DNA of 64,000 nt, taken from positions 1 to 64,000 of the forward strand of contig QKDN01000020.1 in assembly GCA_003252535.1 (NCBI GenBank), in the 5' to 3' direction. Source of the stretch: Campylobacterota bacterium (lineage in GTDB: Bacteria; Campylobacterota; Campylobacteria; Campylobacterales; Sulfurovaceae). This document shows positions 56,433 to 64,000 of the stretch, in pieces. The position numbers were made by a program, and so were the translations under genes. How positions within the stretch are numbered: the first letter of the stretch is position 1; each line of letters starts with the position of its first letter. The notes beneath the pieces were generated by a model. That model was not told the origin of the DNA. It searched no databases and worked only from the letters and a program-made list of their open reading frames with translations.

Positions 56433-57893
56433 ATGGAAATATTGAAGATAATTATCGCTTTTTCGCTCATTGCTGCCACGTCGGTGATGGGCGGGGAGAG
56501 CAGGGAGGAGAACTTCAGTGCCACTTCGGAGCTCTATGAGAAGATGCTATCGGGGGAGCCTGACCTTGCCAAGCTGACCCTCTTTTTCCGCAGTATGCCC
56601 AAGGGGGGAGACCTCCACCACCACTACGACGGGAGCATCTATGCCGAGACCTACCTCGAATGGGTCGAAAAGAAGGGGTGGTATATCGACGAGTGTACGC
56701 TGCGTATCGTCAAAGAGCGCAACAGCAGCGACGGGTGCAGACACCTCAACCACTCCGAGCTTCTCGGGGACTACGCGCTCTACCGCAAGGCGCTCGCCCA
56801 CTGGTCGATCCTCGACTATGCCACTTTCTCCAATATCCCCCGGGACAGCCACTTCTTCAATACCTTCGGCTACTTCGCGCCCATCTACGACGCCTATATG
56901 GCCGAGGGGCTTCAGATCATCAAAAAGCGCGCAAGGCGGGAGAATATCAGCTATATCGAATCGATCCTCGCCCGTCCCGGTGTCTGGTATACCGAATACT
57001 TCGATGCGAAGAGGATAGAAGAGCTCAATGCCGCTTTGCGCGGTGCAGGCTCACAGGAGAAGGTCGATGCGATACTCGACACTATCACCGCAGAGCTTTC
57101 GAGGGATGAGCGGTTCGAAAAAAGCGTTGCAAGCTTTGTCGCGAAGGTGGAGAAGGCCCACGAGGGGATCGACGAGAGCGATTTCCTGATGCGGTACCAG
57201 ACATTCGCCGTGAGGGTCTTCCCGCCGCTTCAGGTCTATATGGAGCTGCTCAGCAGCCATGAGGCCGCCGAGAGGTCACCCTTCATCGTCGGGGTCAATA
57301 TCGTCGCGCCTGAGAACAACCCCACCGCACTGCGTGACTACAGGCTCCATATGAGGATGTACAACTACCTGCTGCGCCACTATCCCAAGGTCCACCGTGC
57401 GCTTCATGCAGGGGAGCTGGCGCTGGGGACGGTGCGGCCGGAGGAGTTGACGTTCCATATGGAAGATGCAGTCGATATCGCCGGGGCGCACAGGATAGGG
57501 CACGGGGTGGACCTCCCCTACGAGCTGGATGCCACCAGGCTGCTCGGCAAGCTCAAACAGCGTTCTGCCATCGAGATCAACTTTACCAGCAACGATTTCA
57601 TCCTCGGTGTGAAGGGGAATACCCACCCCTATACGATCTATGCCGACTACGGGGTGCCGCTGGTGATATCGACCGACGATTCGGGCGTATCGCGCAACGA
57701 TCTCACCAGTCAGTATGTGCTCCTCGCGAAGGATTACAAACCGGATTACAAGCATATCAAGGAGTATGTCTATAATTCGATCCGCTATTCGTTCCTTGAG
57801 AGCAGAGAGAAGGAGAGGCTCATAAAACAGCTCGATGTAAAGTTCGAGCTGTTTGAAAAGCATATGGCAAAGTTCTCCGCAGCCCTCAGGTGA
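56433..57893 (+). CDS. exported adenosine deaminase-like enzyme
   Basis: A 486-aa metal hydrolase of the adenosine deaminase family, ADGF-like in having a signal peptide (IIIAFSLIAATSVMG). The zinc motif is GGDLHHHYDGS, with LHAGELALG, AHRIGHGVDL and ISTDDSGVSR holding the further ligands and catalytic residues. It probably removes amino groups from extracellular nucleosides or a related compound. It follows the phosphatase by 95 bp. The substrate is not certain. Confidence 0.82.
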   Translation: MEILKIIIAFSLIAATSVMGGESREENFSATSELYEKMLSGEPDLAKLTLFFRSMPKGGDLHHHYDGSIYAETYLEWVEKKGWYIDECTLRIVKERNSSDGCRHLNHSELLGDYALYRKALAHWSILDYATFSNIPRDSHFFNTFGYFAPIYDAYMAEGLQIIKKRARRENISYIESILARPGVWYTEYFDAKRIEELNAALRGAGSQEKVDAILDTITAELSRDERFEKSVASFVAKVEKAHEGIDESDFLMRYQTFAVRVFPPLQVYMELLSSHEAAERSPFIVGVNIVAPENNPTALRDYRLHMRMYNYLLRHYPKVHRALHAGELALGTVRPEELTFHMEDAVDIAGAHRIGHGVDLPYELDATRLLGKLKQRSAIEINFTSNDFILGVKGNTHPYTIYADYGVPLVISTDDSGVSRNDLTSQYVLLAKDYKPDYKHIKEYVYNSIRYSFLESREKERLIKQLDVKFELFEKHMAKFSAALR

Positions 57894-58001
57894 GGGGAAG
57901 AGAATAGCCTGTTGCTTCCTGCTTACCCTTCTTGAGAGGCTCAGACCAGCGGGAGGATTTGTCCTCGAAAAGGAGGGGAGGCAGGAAGTCGCTTTTTCGT
58001 T

Positions 58002-58133
58002 TGGGCATCTCTAAAAACTATACCCATACTCAAAAACAAATGCGACAAGCCATGCGCCAAACCCTTGAAAAGGGCGCTTGCGTTCGCATGGCGCAGGAGT
58101 GTTTGTATTTTGAGTGGGTTTTTAGAGATGCCC
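58002..58133 (+). mobile_element. MITE-like palindromic element, copy B
   Basis: A 132-bp near-perfect palindrome. The 16-bp terminal repeat GGGCATCTCTAAAAAC is exact at both ends, and GTTT flanks it on both sides (57998-58001 and 58134-58137). The inner stem GCCATGCG/CGCATGGC spans 58049-58092, with a CCCTT/AAGGG hairpin inside. It is the best preserved copy. It fills most of the 303-bp gap before the antiporter gene. Confidence 0.85.
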
Positions 58134-58196
58134 GTTTGTCTATTTTCTATACAGCCATTGCGGATAATCTCTGCTGATAGAGATTATAATTCGTGA

Positions 58197-59807
58197 ATGG
58201 AAACTCTACTTTTAGCGATCTTCGCGACCATTTTTTTGGCAACCCTGCTCAATATCGTCTTCAGGCGGTATAATATCTCCCATATCCTCGGCTATATCTT
58301 CACCGGGACGATCATCAGCTATATCTTCGATTTCAATACCGTTCGAATCGATTCGCTCAATATGATCGCCGAGTTCGGTATCGTCTTCCTGATGTTCACC
58401 ATTGGGCTGGAGCTGAGCATCGAGAAGATCAAGAAGATGAAAGAAACCCTCCTCATCAACGGCGCTTTGCAGGTGGTGCTGAGCTCGGTTCTTTTTTTCG
58501 TCAGCGCATACTGGGCATTCGGGCTTGATTTCCGCACTTCGCTCATCGTCTCGCTCGCCTTCTCGCTCTCCTCGACGGCGATCGTCCTCCCCTATCTCCA
58601 GGAGTCCAAGGATATCCTCACCCCCTACGGCAAGAAGGTCGTGGGGATACTGATCTTCCAGGACCTTGCAGTGATCCCGATCCTGCTCCTGATGACCTTC
58701 CTCTCGAAGGGTTCGGATATCTCCTTCCTCGAAGTAGGGCTCAAGACGCTCGCAGCGCTCGTGTTCATCATCCTCTTCATCCTCTATATCGGGGACAGGG
58801 TCGTCGAAGCGATACTGCGCTTCGCGGCGTCTACGAGGCTCGAAGAGATATTCCTCGGGGCGATATTCACGATCGTGATAGGGATGGCGGTTCTCACCCA
58901 CGAGATCGGGTTCACCTACTCCCTGGGAGCCTTCATCGCCGGGATACTCATCGCCGACACCAAGTACAATATCAAGGTCGAATCGGACATCCTCAGCTAC
59001 AAGGACCTGCTGCTGAGCGTCTTTTTCTTCAGTGTGGGGACGAAGATCGATATCGTCTACCTCGTCTCCAATTTCCACATCGTCTTCTTCCTCTTCATCC
59101 TCGTTATGGTGATCAAGGGGATAGTGATCTACGCGATCATCCGCAGGAAGAGCGATACCAACACCTCGGTCAAAACCGCCCTTTCCCTCTCCCAGATAGG
59201 TGGGTTCGCCTATGTGGTCTTCGATATGGCGGCGTCGAAAAGCCTCATCAGCCACGAGATCGCCAATCTGCTGATCCTGATCATCTTCCTGACGATGATC
59301 GTCACCCCGTTCCTGCTCAACAATATCTACAAGATATCCTCCTACTTCGAGAAAGAGTTCTACGAGTCGGATGTGATCACCCCGATCGACAGGAAGAACC
59401 ACATCGTCATCGCCGGATTCGCCACCCTCGGACGCGCCGTGGCGAAGGAGCTCCGTGAGAAAGGGATAGACTTTATCATCATCTCCGACAACCTCCAGCA
59501 TGTCCTCCTTGCACGCAGGATCGGTTTCATGGCGTATTTTGGCCACCTTAACAAGCTCCCCGTCATGCATTCGCTCAAGATCGAGGAGAGCGCCAGCATC
59601 ATCCTCACCGTCGCCAGCGAAGCGGAGAAGAGCCTTATCACACATTCAGTACTGGATTACCACCCCGGCGCCAATATCATCGTCAAGGTAGACAACGAAG
59701 AGGAGCGGAGCCATATCGAGGAGATGGGAAATGTCGAGTTCGTCGACTCCAACTACGAACTCTCCTCGAAGCTCGTGGAGCTCTCGGCGAGGCATCTGGA
59801 GAGGTAA
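58197..59807 (+). CDS. Kef-type cation:proton antiporter (CPA2)
   Basis: A 536-aa membrane antiporter with about twelve helices to residue 385 (FGIVFLMFTIGLELSIEKIK; SLAFSLSSTAIVLPYL; FQDLAVIPILLLM; SLGAFIAGILIADT) and a C-terminal RCK/TrkA-N domain (HIVIAGFATLGRAVAKELRE). It likely exchanges potassium or sodium for protons. TATAAT at 58185-58190 is only 6 bp before the ATG and no ribosome binding site is seen, so the mRNA may be leaderless. Confidence 0.88.
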   Translation: METLLLAIFATIFLATLLNIVFRRYNISHILGYIFTGTIISYIFDFNTVRIDSLNMIAEFGIVFLMFTIGLELSIEKIKKMKETLLINGALQVVLSSVLFFVSAYWAFGLDFRTSLIVSLAFSLSSTAIVLPYLQESKDILTPYGKKVVGILIFQDLAVIPILLLMTFLSKGSDISFLEVGLKTLAALVFIILFILYIGDRVVEAILRFAASTRLEEIFLGAIFTIVIGMAVLTHEIGFTYSLGAFIAGILIADTKYNIKVESDILSYKDLLLSVFFFSVGTKIDIVYLVSNFHIVFFLFILVMVIKGIVIYAIIRRKSDTNTSVKTALSLSQIGGFAYVVFDMAASKSLISHEIANLLILIIFLTMIVTPFLLNNIYKISSYFEKEFYESDVITPIDRKNHIVIAGFATLGRAVAKELREKGIDFIIISDNLQHVLLARRIGFMAYFGHLNKLPVMHSLKIEESASIILTVASEAEKSLITHSVLDYHPGANIIVKVDNEEERSHIEEMGNVEFVDSNYELSSKLVELSARHLER

Positions 59808-59857
59808 GGGGACACGAAAGTGCAATAGAATATTTTTGTATTTTTCAGAAGTTGTGT

Positions 59858-59863
59858 TATAAT
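59858..59863 (+). promoter_or_regulatory. promoter of the candidate antisense RNA
   Basis: TATAAT with a weak TTGTAT about 16 bp upstream (59836-59841). A start near 59870 would place the first bases of the RNA on the GCTAGTTGGGACAGG repeat. Confidence 0.5.
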
Positions 59864-59869
59864 ACCGCT

Positions 59870-59910
59870 AGTTGGGACAGGCAGAGAGCTGGAACTCTCT
59901 GCAAGTTTTT
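59870..59910 (+). ncRNA. candidate antisense RNA (type I antitoxin)
   Basis: A predicted RNA of about 40 nt from the promoter at 59858 to an intrinsic terminator. The stem is GCAGAGAG (59881-59888) with CTCTCTGC (59895-59902), loop CTGGAA, then AAGTTTTT. It is fully complementary to the 3' end of the mRNA for the 20-aa peptide on the other strand, including its last codon. The arrangement is that of an antitoxin RNA. It is inferred from sequence only. Confidence 0.5.
59881..59910 (+). terminator. strong intrinsic terminator
   Basis: Eight-base-pair stem GCAGAGAG/CTCTCTGC, six-base loop and a run of five T. It would end the candidate antisense RNA and could also stop transcription from the antiporter gene. 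Confidence 0.8.
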
Positions 59911-59971
59911 AATATGCTTTTGTCACTAATAATAGCAACAAAAGGATAACAATTAGAATGGTGGTTCGCAT
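59909..59971 (-). CDS. 20-aa hydrophobic peptide (candidate type I toxin)
   Basis: The minus strand reads MRTTILIVILLLLLLVTKAY, a single transmembrane segment with charged ends. GAGGAG lies 6 nt before the ATG, a near-ideal ribosome binding site that argues for real translation. A TACTAT box at 60062-60057 could start an mRNA near 60050. That RNA would carry GCTAGTTGG and TGGGACAGG in its leader and the matching CCTGTCCCAACTAGC at its 3' end. Short hydrophobic peptides with such foldback mRNAs and an antisense RNA are type I toxins, as in Hok and the AapA family of Helicobacter. It is too short for ordinary gene finders. Confidence 0.55.
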   Translation of the reverse strand: MRTTILIVILLLLLLVTKAY

Positions 59972-60128
59972 TGTTACTCCTCGTTAAAGGCTGACCCTGT
60001 CCCACCTCACGCCTCACAATGCAATCCCATATCCAATCGCCAACTAGCTTGCAATGATAGTAACGAAAAAATATCGAATTATGAAAAAGTATTTCATATT
60101 GACATATTATAGATCAATCTGGTCATGC

Positions 60129-60866
60129 CTACTTCTTCCCCCTCACAAACACAAACCCAATCACCGCCAGAGCATTGACAAAGACAATGGTGTATCCCGT
60201 GGGGAGGTCGATATAGTAGGATGTGATCAGTGCGGCGGCGGAGGTGAGGATGCCCATGCTCCATGCGAGGGGGAGCTCCCGGAATCGCTTCTGCTCATGG
60301 GCGATAAATGCCGGGGCGATGAGAAGGGCGAAGACGACGAGGACTCCCGCGCTCTGTACCGAGGAGGTGACCACTACGGCGAGGAGGATGAAGAAGAGCA
60401 TCTCTCTGACCGCGCCGCCCGTACGCGGGTAGAGGAGGAACATCACCGCCGAGATGACGGCATAGAGGAGGGCGGATGTGAATATCTCCTCAATGGGTGT
60501 GAATATGATATCGGCGGCGCTGAGCTTCTGGAAGAGTTCCGCACCATTGGGGCTGCTGGCGAGCAGGAGCATGATCGAGGAGGCACCGAGGGCGTAGAGC
60601 ATCCCTATATAGGCCTCTATTGTCCCGACCCTGTGCTGCGCGTAGCTGATGATGAGGGCGCCGAGAACGGCGAAGGAGAGGGTGAGGGGGAGACGGTACG
60701 CCCCCTCCAGGAACCCTATGCTGATCGCCAGCCCCACCGCCGCCATCTGCCCGATCGCCAGATCGGTGAAGATCACCCCCCTGCGGATGATCTCCAGGCC
60801 GAATATCGCGTGGATATAGACCAGCAGTACGACCAGGATGAGCGGGGGGAGAAGTATCTCGATCAT
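60129..60866 (-). CDS. zinc/manganese ABC transporter permease (ZnuB-like)
   Basis: A 245-aa ABC-3 family permease with seven to eight helices, including the segment LEIIRRGVIFTDLAIGQMAAVG typical of metal permeases and GVLVVFALLIAPAFIA near the C-terminus. Its ATG overlaps the binding-protein stop by 4 bp. The family needs a separate ATPase, but none follows: the next 320 bp hold only the candidate toxin locus. Confidence 0.9.
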   Translation of the reverse strand: MIEILLPPLILVVLLVYIHAIFGLEIIRRGVIFTDLAIGQMAAVGLAISIGFLEGAYRLPLTLSFAVLGALIISYAQHRVGTIEAYIGMLYALGASSIMLLLASSPNGAELFQKLSAADIIFTPIEEIFTSALLYAVISAVMFLLYPRTGGAVREMLFFILLAVVVTSSVQSAGVLVVFALLIAPAFIAHEQKRFRELPLAWSMGILTSAAALITSYYIDLPTGYTIVFVNALAVIGFVFVRGKK

Positions 60867-61744
60867 CGGCAGAACGATCCTATCAGGGTGTCATAGAAAC
60901 TCTCCAGCGAGGATGTGCCGCCCATAGAGCCGACATCGTGGGGGAGGGTGAGCACTTTCGCGCCGCTCTTGCCGGCGATGAACTTCGCCGTCTTGTCGGA
61001 GTGGTAGACATCCTGGAGGATGTATCTCACACCTTTGGACTTGATCGTGCCGATCACTTCTACCGTGTGTCTTGAGGTGGGGGCGACGCCGGGGAGCGGT
61101 TCGAGGTTGGCCACCGAGCGGATGCCGTAGGCATGGAGCAGGTAGTTGTAGAGCTCGTGGTACTGGACGACGGTGATCCCTCTGCACGAGGTCATCGCCC
61201 TGTCGTAGCCCCTGATCTTCGCTTCCCATTTTGCTTTGAAAGCGGCGAAATTGGCCTTGTAGAAGCTCTTGTTGGCGCTGTCGAGCTGCGAGAGCTTCAG
61301 CGAGATCACCTGGGCGAGCTTGACGAGGTTGTGGGGGTCGAGGGCATAGTGGGGGTTCCCCTCTGCGTGGACATCTCCCATCGATCTGTCTACGCGGGAG
61401 GGGATATCACGGAGCTTCATATAGCGGCTGAGGTCGAGGTATCCCTCTGCACCCTGCTGTATCCTGCTGTTGCCCGAGTTCTTGAGGAGCGGCGGTATCC
61501 ACCCGATCTCGAGCGACGCGCCGTTGACGATCAGCAGGTCGCTCTGGCGGAGTGAAGCGATGAGCGAAGGTTTGGGGACGACGAAGTGGGGGTCCCAGCT
61601 CCCTTTGGAGAGGGTAGTGACATCGGCCTTGTCCCTGGCGATGGACTTCGTGATCTCGGCTATATAGGGGTAGGCGGCATCGACATGGAGCTTGCCCCAG
61701 AGGAGGTTGGCAAAGAGGGTGGTGAGCAATAGTATCTTTTTCAT
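60863..61744 (-). CDS. zinc ABC transporter substrate-binding protein (ZnuA-like)
   Basis: A 293-aa periplasmic metal-binding protein of cluster A-I. It has a signal peptide, then metal ligands in SWDPHFVVPKP, GNPHYALDPHN and VVQYHELYNYL, and DVGSMGG near the end. It lacks the long His-rich loop found in many ZnuA proteins; the upstream outer membrane protein is His-rich instead. AGGAG precedes the ATG. Confidence 0.9.
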   Translation of the reverse strand: MKKILLLTTLFANLLWGKLHVDAAYPYIAEITKSIARDKADVTTLSKGSWDPHFVVPKPSLIASLRQSDLLIVNGASLEIGWIPPLLKNSGNSRIQQGAEGYLDLSRYMKLRDIPSRVDRSMGDVHAEGNPHYALDPHNLVKLAQVISLKLSQLDSANKSFYKANFAAFKAKWEAKIRGYDRAMTSCRGITVVQYHELYNYLLHAYGIRSVANLEPLPGVAPTSRHTVEVIGTIKSKGVRYILQDVYHSDKTAKFIAGKSGAKVLTLPHDVGSMGGTSSLESFYDTLIGSFCR

Positions 61745-61756
61745 TGTGTCTCCTGA

Positions 61757-63055
61757 TTAAAATGCGTGCGCGGCGTGTGCGCCGATAGTATAGGTGAACT
61801 GGAGGACGATCTCGTCTTTGTTGTTTTTCACGCCGTTCTCGTCGTAGAGCGATTCGTTGTGGTTGTACTGGAGCCTGATGCGGCTCTGCTCGCTCGGGTT
61901 GTACTCCGCCATGACCGATGTGACCGAGATATCGTCGGTGATACCCTGGTCTGTTCCCGCCACTGTCACATCGTTCTGAGTGATGGCGCTGTAGCGTACA
62001 CCCGCCTTGTAGTACCGGTCGAACTGGTAGATCAGCTCGGTGTAGAATCCCCCCTGCTCCTTGGTGATGGAGGGGGTGGCCTGCCAGCCGTCGGCCGCGG
62101 CGTTGGGGATGTATTGGGTACCGTCAAGCTCCCTGTAGAGGTATTCGCTCTGGAGGGTGATGGAGTTGTGGGTAGAGAAGTAGTACTTGTAGGTCAGGTC
62201 GGCCCCGTAGAGGGTGCTGTCCCCTGCGAACGCGTGCGGCTCCTCATCCTCGAGGTGGGCGATGCGGGCTTTCCCTCTGGCCATGCTGACACCTGTGAGC
62301 ACCGTACCTCCACCGAGCTCGAAAGAGCCCTTGATATAGGCGGCGATGAGCGGATCGTCATTGTCCTCCACGCCGTCGAAGTCCTCGGCGGCATTGGCGG
62401 GGGCGAACCCTTCGGTACCGAAGCTCTGCTCGTTCTCTCCCTGGAGCACTTCGACCCCGAACATCACATAGGTGGAGACCGGAGCGACATACTGGAGCTG
62501 TATCCCGGTCTCGCTGAGGCCGTGGTCTCCCAGGAGCGCTTTGTAGACCAGCGGCATATCGCTGAAGTTGTAGGCATGGTGGTGCTTGGAGTTGAGGTAT
62601 CCGAAGTCGCTCTTGAACTTCCCGAGCTTCGCCTTGAGCGAGTAGGGGAGGGATGTGGTGGTGACATGCGCCTCCTCTATCTCGAAATCGTCCTCGCTGA
62701 GATGGAAGATAGCTGAGAGGTCGAAGTAGTTGTCTACCGAGGCAGACATCATAAGTTCGGCATAGTTGAGCTTGAACCCGTCATCGCCTGCGAGCGGGGT
62801 GTGCATATGCCCCTCGTGCGCATCGCCGCCGCCGTGCAGGAGTCCGGGGATCTCGAGGTGGTCGGTTGTATCGGGGTTGTCAAGCTCCTCATGTGAATAA
62901 CCCGCATCGACGATGAGCGATATCTTGGGCATATTGCTTTCGTGTTCGTGTTTGGTCGGCTCTTCGAGCGATTCGAGGGTGGTATGGTCGTGATCGTGCG
63001 TTTCAGCACCGGCTATCAGTGTGCACGCAAGCACAGAAAATAGAATTTTTTTCAT
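61757..63055 (-). CDS. His-rich outer membrane beta-barrel protein, probable zinc porin
   Basis: A 432-aa exported protein. After the signal peptide comes a His/Glu stretch (THDHDHTTLESLEEPTKHEH) and a second (HGGGDAHEGHMHTPL), then beta-barrel strands of aromatic alternation to the terminal FTYTIGAHAAHAF. It precedes znuA by 12 bp, so it probably lets zinc cross the outer membrane or gathers it at the surface. ATG 63055 has AAAGGA upstream. The frame continues up to 63148, but that part is not used. Confidence 0.75.
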   Translation of the reverse strand: MKKILFSVLACTLIAGAETHDHDHTTLESLEEPTKHEHESNMPKISLIVDAGYSHEELDNPDTTDHLEIPGLLHGGGDAHEGHMHTPLAGDDGFKLNYAELMMSASVDNYFDLSAIFHLSEDDFEIEEAHVTTTSLPYSLKAKLGKFKSDFGYLNSKHHHAYNFSDMPLVYKALLGDHGLSETGIQLQYVAPVSTYVMFGVEVLQGENEQSFGTEGFAPANAAEDFDGVEDNDDPLIAAYIKGSFELGGGTVLTGVSMARGKARIAHLEDEEPHAFAGDSTLYGADLTYKYYFSTHNSITLQSEYLYRELDGTQYIPNAAADGWQATPSITKEQGGFYTELIYQFDRYYKAGVRYSAITQNDVTVAGTDQGITDDISVTSVMAEYNPSEQSRIRLQYNHNESLYDENGVKNNKDEIVLQFTYTIGAHAAHAF

Positions 63056-63109
63056 TAGGAATATCCTTTTGTTGTCATAATAATGGTTTATGCGAATCTC
63101 CCATACCTG

Positions 63110-63200
63110 CCGTTCCAAAGATGGCGCTCCTGCGCCATGCAAACGCAAGCGCCCTTTTCAAGGGTTGGGTGCATGGCTTCTCGTGCCCTCTTTGGAACGG
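63110..63200 (-). mobile_element. MITE-related palindrome, copy D (different outer arms)
   Basis: A 91-bp palindrome. Its core CTCCTGCGCCATGC ... AACGCAAGCGCCCTTTTCAA matches copies A-C, but the outer arms are CCGTTCCAAAGA/TCTTTGGAACGG, not GGGCATCTC. No target duplication is visible. It lies about 55 bp before the His-rich porin gene. Confidence 0.65.
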
Positions 63201-63233
63201 ACAAATGGAGAGGTTGTTATATGATGTGAGTAA

Positions 63234-63599
63234 CTACAAAAGGATTGCGGGTGGAGCCCTTGAGGAGAATCCAAGGGGTGGAGCCGGGAGCGGGTACTCA
63301 TTGAGCCCGTGATAGTCGGTAGCTTTTCGTTCTATGGCGGCGGCGAGGGATACCGGCTCGCTGACGATCTGGCTGATCTCGCTGACGAACTCCTGGAGGG
63401 TCGTCTGCGCTGTTTCCATACCGCTCAGAGGAGACTTGGATATCTCGCTGCTGAGGTGCTTCTCGCTTTGGCAGAGGTGGCACTCCTTGACCTCCTTGAG
63501 GAGGTGTTCGGTGTGGGTGAGGGTCGACTGGAACGAAAAGAGGAGCAGGAGGGCAAGTATACCGTGCAGCATGCCCCTCCTGATCCTCTTTTGTCCCAT
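63234..63599 (-). CDS. small exported cysteine protein, DUF2946-like
   Basis: A 121-aa protein with an N-terminal hydrophobic signal (LHGILALLLLFSFQSTLTHT) and the motif ECHLCQSEKHLSS. Short proteins with such a CxxC and His pattern often accompany zinc or copper uptake operons (DUF2946 type). It heads the zinc cluster on the minus strand, under the predicted Zur site. The metal role is inferred from position and motif. Confidence 0.55.
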   Translation of the reverse strand: MGQKRIRRGMLHGILALLLLFSFQSTLTHTEHLLKEVKECHLCQSEKHLSSEISKSPLSGMETAQTTLQEFVSEISQIVSEPVSLAAAIERKATDYHGLNEYPLPAPPLGFSSRAPPAILL

Positions 63600-63619
63600 T
63601 GTTTCCCTCTGTTGTTTTT

Positions 63620-63637
63620 GTGTAATTATAACATTTG
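63620..63637. promoter_or_regulatory. predicted Zur operator and promoter
   Basis: The minus strand reads CAAATGTTATAATTACAC, matching the AAATGTTATAAT half of the enterobacterial Zur box, with imperfect dyad symmetry. It contains a TATAAT about 26 bp before the ATG at 63599. Zinc-dependent repression of the downstream genes is the inference. Confidence 0.5.
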
Positions 63638-63693
63638 AGATGAGTCAGGAGCTTAGAAAACGAGCTCTATGCTCTCAGCTCTCAGCTCTGTGC

Positions 63694-64000
63694 TCACTTC
63701 GTGATCAGCTCTTTGATCCTCACCTTTTTCTTCTCTTTTGTATTCGTCTCTTTGTATCTTTTGACCGTATCGGCGGAGATGGTCCGGAGGGCTTTGGTAT
63801 AGTCCTGCTTGAGCTGGAGGCTGAGGCTCTGCTTCTGTTTGTCGAGGGATGCGATGATATCCCTGCGGAACTCGTCGCGGTTGAAGTGCTCGTCGATATT
63901 GACGACGGCCGTGTCGGTGCCGAACCACATCGCAGCCGCCGCCACGGGGGAGCATACCCACACCAGCGGGCCGCACATCACCCCCGCACCCGCGCCGCTG
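63694..64000 (-). CDS. membrane-associated protein, C-terminal part (runs off the window)
   Basis: About 102 residues of a protein continuing past the right edge. A Gly/Ala hydrophobic stretch (MCGPLVWVCSPVAAAAMWFG) suggests a membrane segment. It is followed by a charged helical region (RDIIASLDKQKQSLSLQLKQDY) and a Lys-rich end (TKEKKKVRIKELITK). No family is recognised from this part. Its stop is 57 bp before the Zur site. Confidence 0.6.
   Translation of the reverse strand, partial: SGAGAGVMCGPLVWVCSPVAAAAMWFGTDTAVVNIDEHFNRDEFRRDIIASLDKQKQSLSLQLKQDYTKALRTISADTVKRYKETNTKEKKKVRIKELITK

Larger units (their letters stand above)
59867..60048. repeat. nested inverted repeats bounding the peptide gene
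   Basis: GCTAGTTGG (59867-59875) pairs with CCAACTAGC (60040-60048), and TGGGACAGG (59873-59881) pairs with CCTGTCCCA (59996-60004). The left copy is continuous over 15 bases; the right copy is split by about 35 bp. In RNA the two ends of the peptide transcript could pair. Confidence 0.75.

Noticed and set aside
58212-59645. 477-aa open frame on the minus strand opposite the Kef antiporter gene
   Set aside because: It is a run of Asp, Glu, Arg and His typical of antisense translation of a membrane protein gene with biased third positions; no start signal and no family.
59914-59949. 11-aa plus-strand peptide MLLSLIIATKG in the toxin locus
   Set aside because: No ribosome binding site, and it lies beyond the terminator of the plus-strand RNA. 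The minus-strand peptide has a far better site.
61766-62716. 316-aa plus-strand frame opposite the His-rich porin gene
   Set aside because: Shadow of a beta-barrel gene; Val/Gly/Leu-rich without a family.

Overview
The window is bacterial chromosome from a member of the Campylobacterota, most likely a Sulfurovum- or Sulfurimonas-like sulfur oxidiser. The evidence is the gene order ruvC-dnaA-dnaN with DnaA boxes on both sides of dnaA, NIF-type iron-sulfur assembly genes (nifS-nifU) with no ISC operon, the secG-frr-pyrE run, a hybrid-cluster protein under a Crp/Fnr regulator, and a sulfide:quinone oxidoreductase paired with a cytochrome c. The genus is an inference.

Positions 1-8674 are accessory DNA. 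An HTH gene and an MT-A70 methyltransferase are followed by a secreted PD-(D/E)XK-like nuclease with an Excalibur protein, a complete IS element, small regulatory and lipoprotein genes, an unrecognised zinc-ribbon protein, a secreted Het-C-like protein and a TnsE-like protein. The block ends at 8674 in a TGT-type terminus carrying two tandem 20-bp repeats, and lies inside comM, whose 5' two thirds remain (8675-9619). I read this as one end of a Tn7-like element. The other end, any tnsABC genes and the rest of comM must lie to the left of the window.

Positions 9821-20977 hold a globin-coupled diguanylate cyclase, a two-component system, a small cytochrome c and a tripartite RND efflux system, then a Crp/Fnr regulator and hcp. 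Four tRNA genes follow (Gly, Leu, Cys, Ser in transcription order), with a good sigma-70 promoter. Positions 21885-36471 carry ilvD, a LysM/NlpC-P60 wall hydrolase, a GMC/gluconate-dehydrogenase-type pair, pyrE-frr-secG, a BioC-like methyltransferase, folE and nifS-nifU. Positions 36630-42519 carry a LysR/YeiH pair, a small beta-barrel protein, an L,D-transpeptidase and ruvC. The replication origin surrounds dnaA (42520-44195), followed by dnaN, pyrG and recJ.

Positions 48605-50713 encode a Tat-exported SQR and its probable cytochrome c acceptor. Positions 52124-57893 hold a coupled pair of a 770-aa unknown and a signal-less PhoD-like phosphatase, then a secreted adenosine-deaminase-like enzyme. 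A Kef-type antiporter follows. A zinc-uptake cluster closes the window, with a predicted Zur site but no ATPase gene.

Three features are not ordinary genes. A MITE-like palindromic element of about 131 bp occurs three times with 4-bp target duplications (13369-13499, 32844-32973, 58002-58133), and a relative with different outer arms lies at 63110-63200. An inverted REP pair lies beside nifU. A candidate type I toxin-antitoxin locus at about 59858-60062 combines a 20-aa hydrophobic peptide, an antisense RNA with its own promoter and terminator, and complementary mRNA ends.
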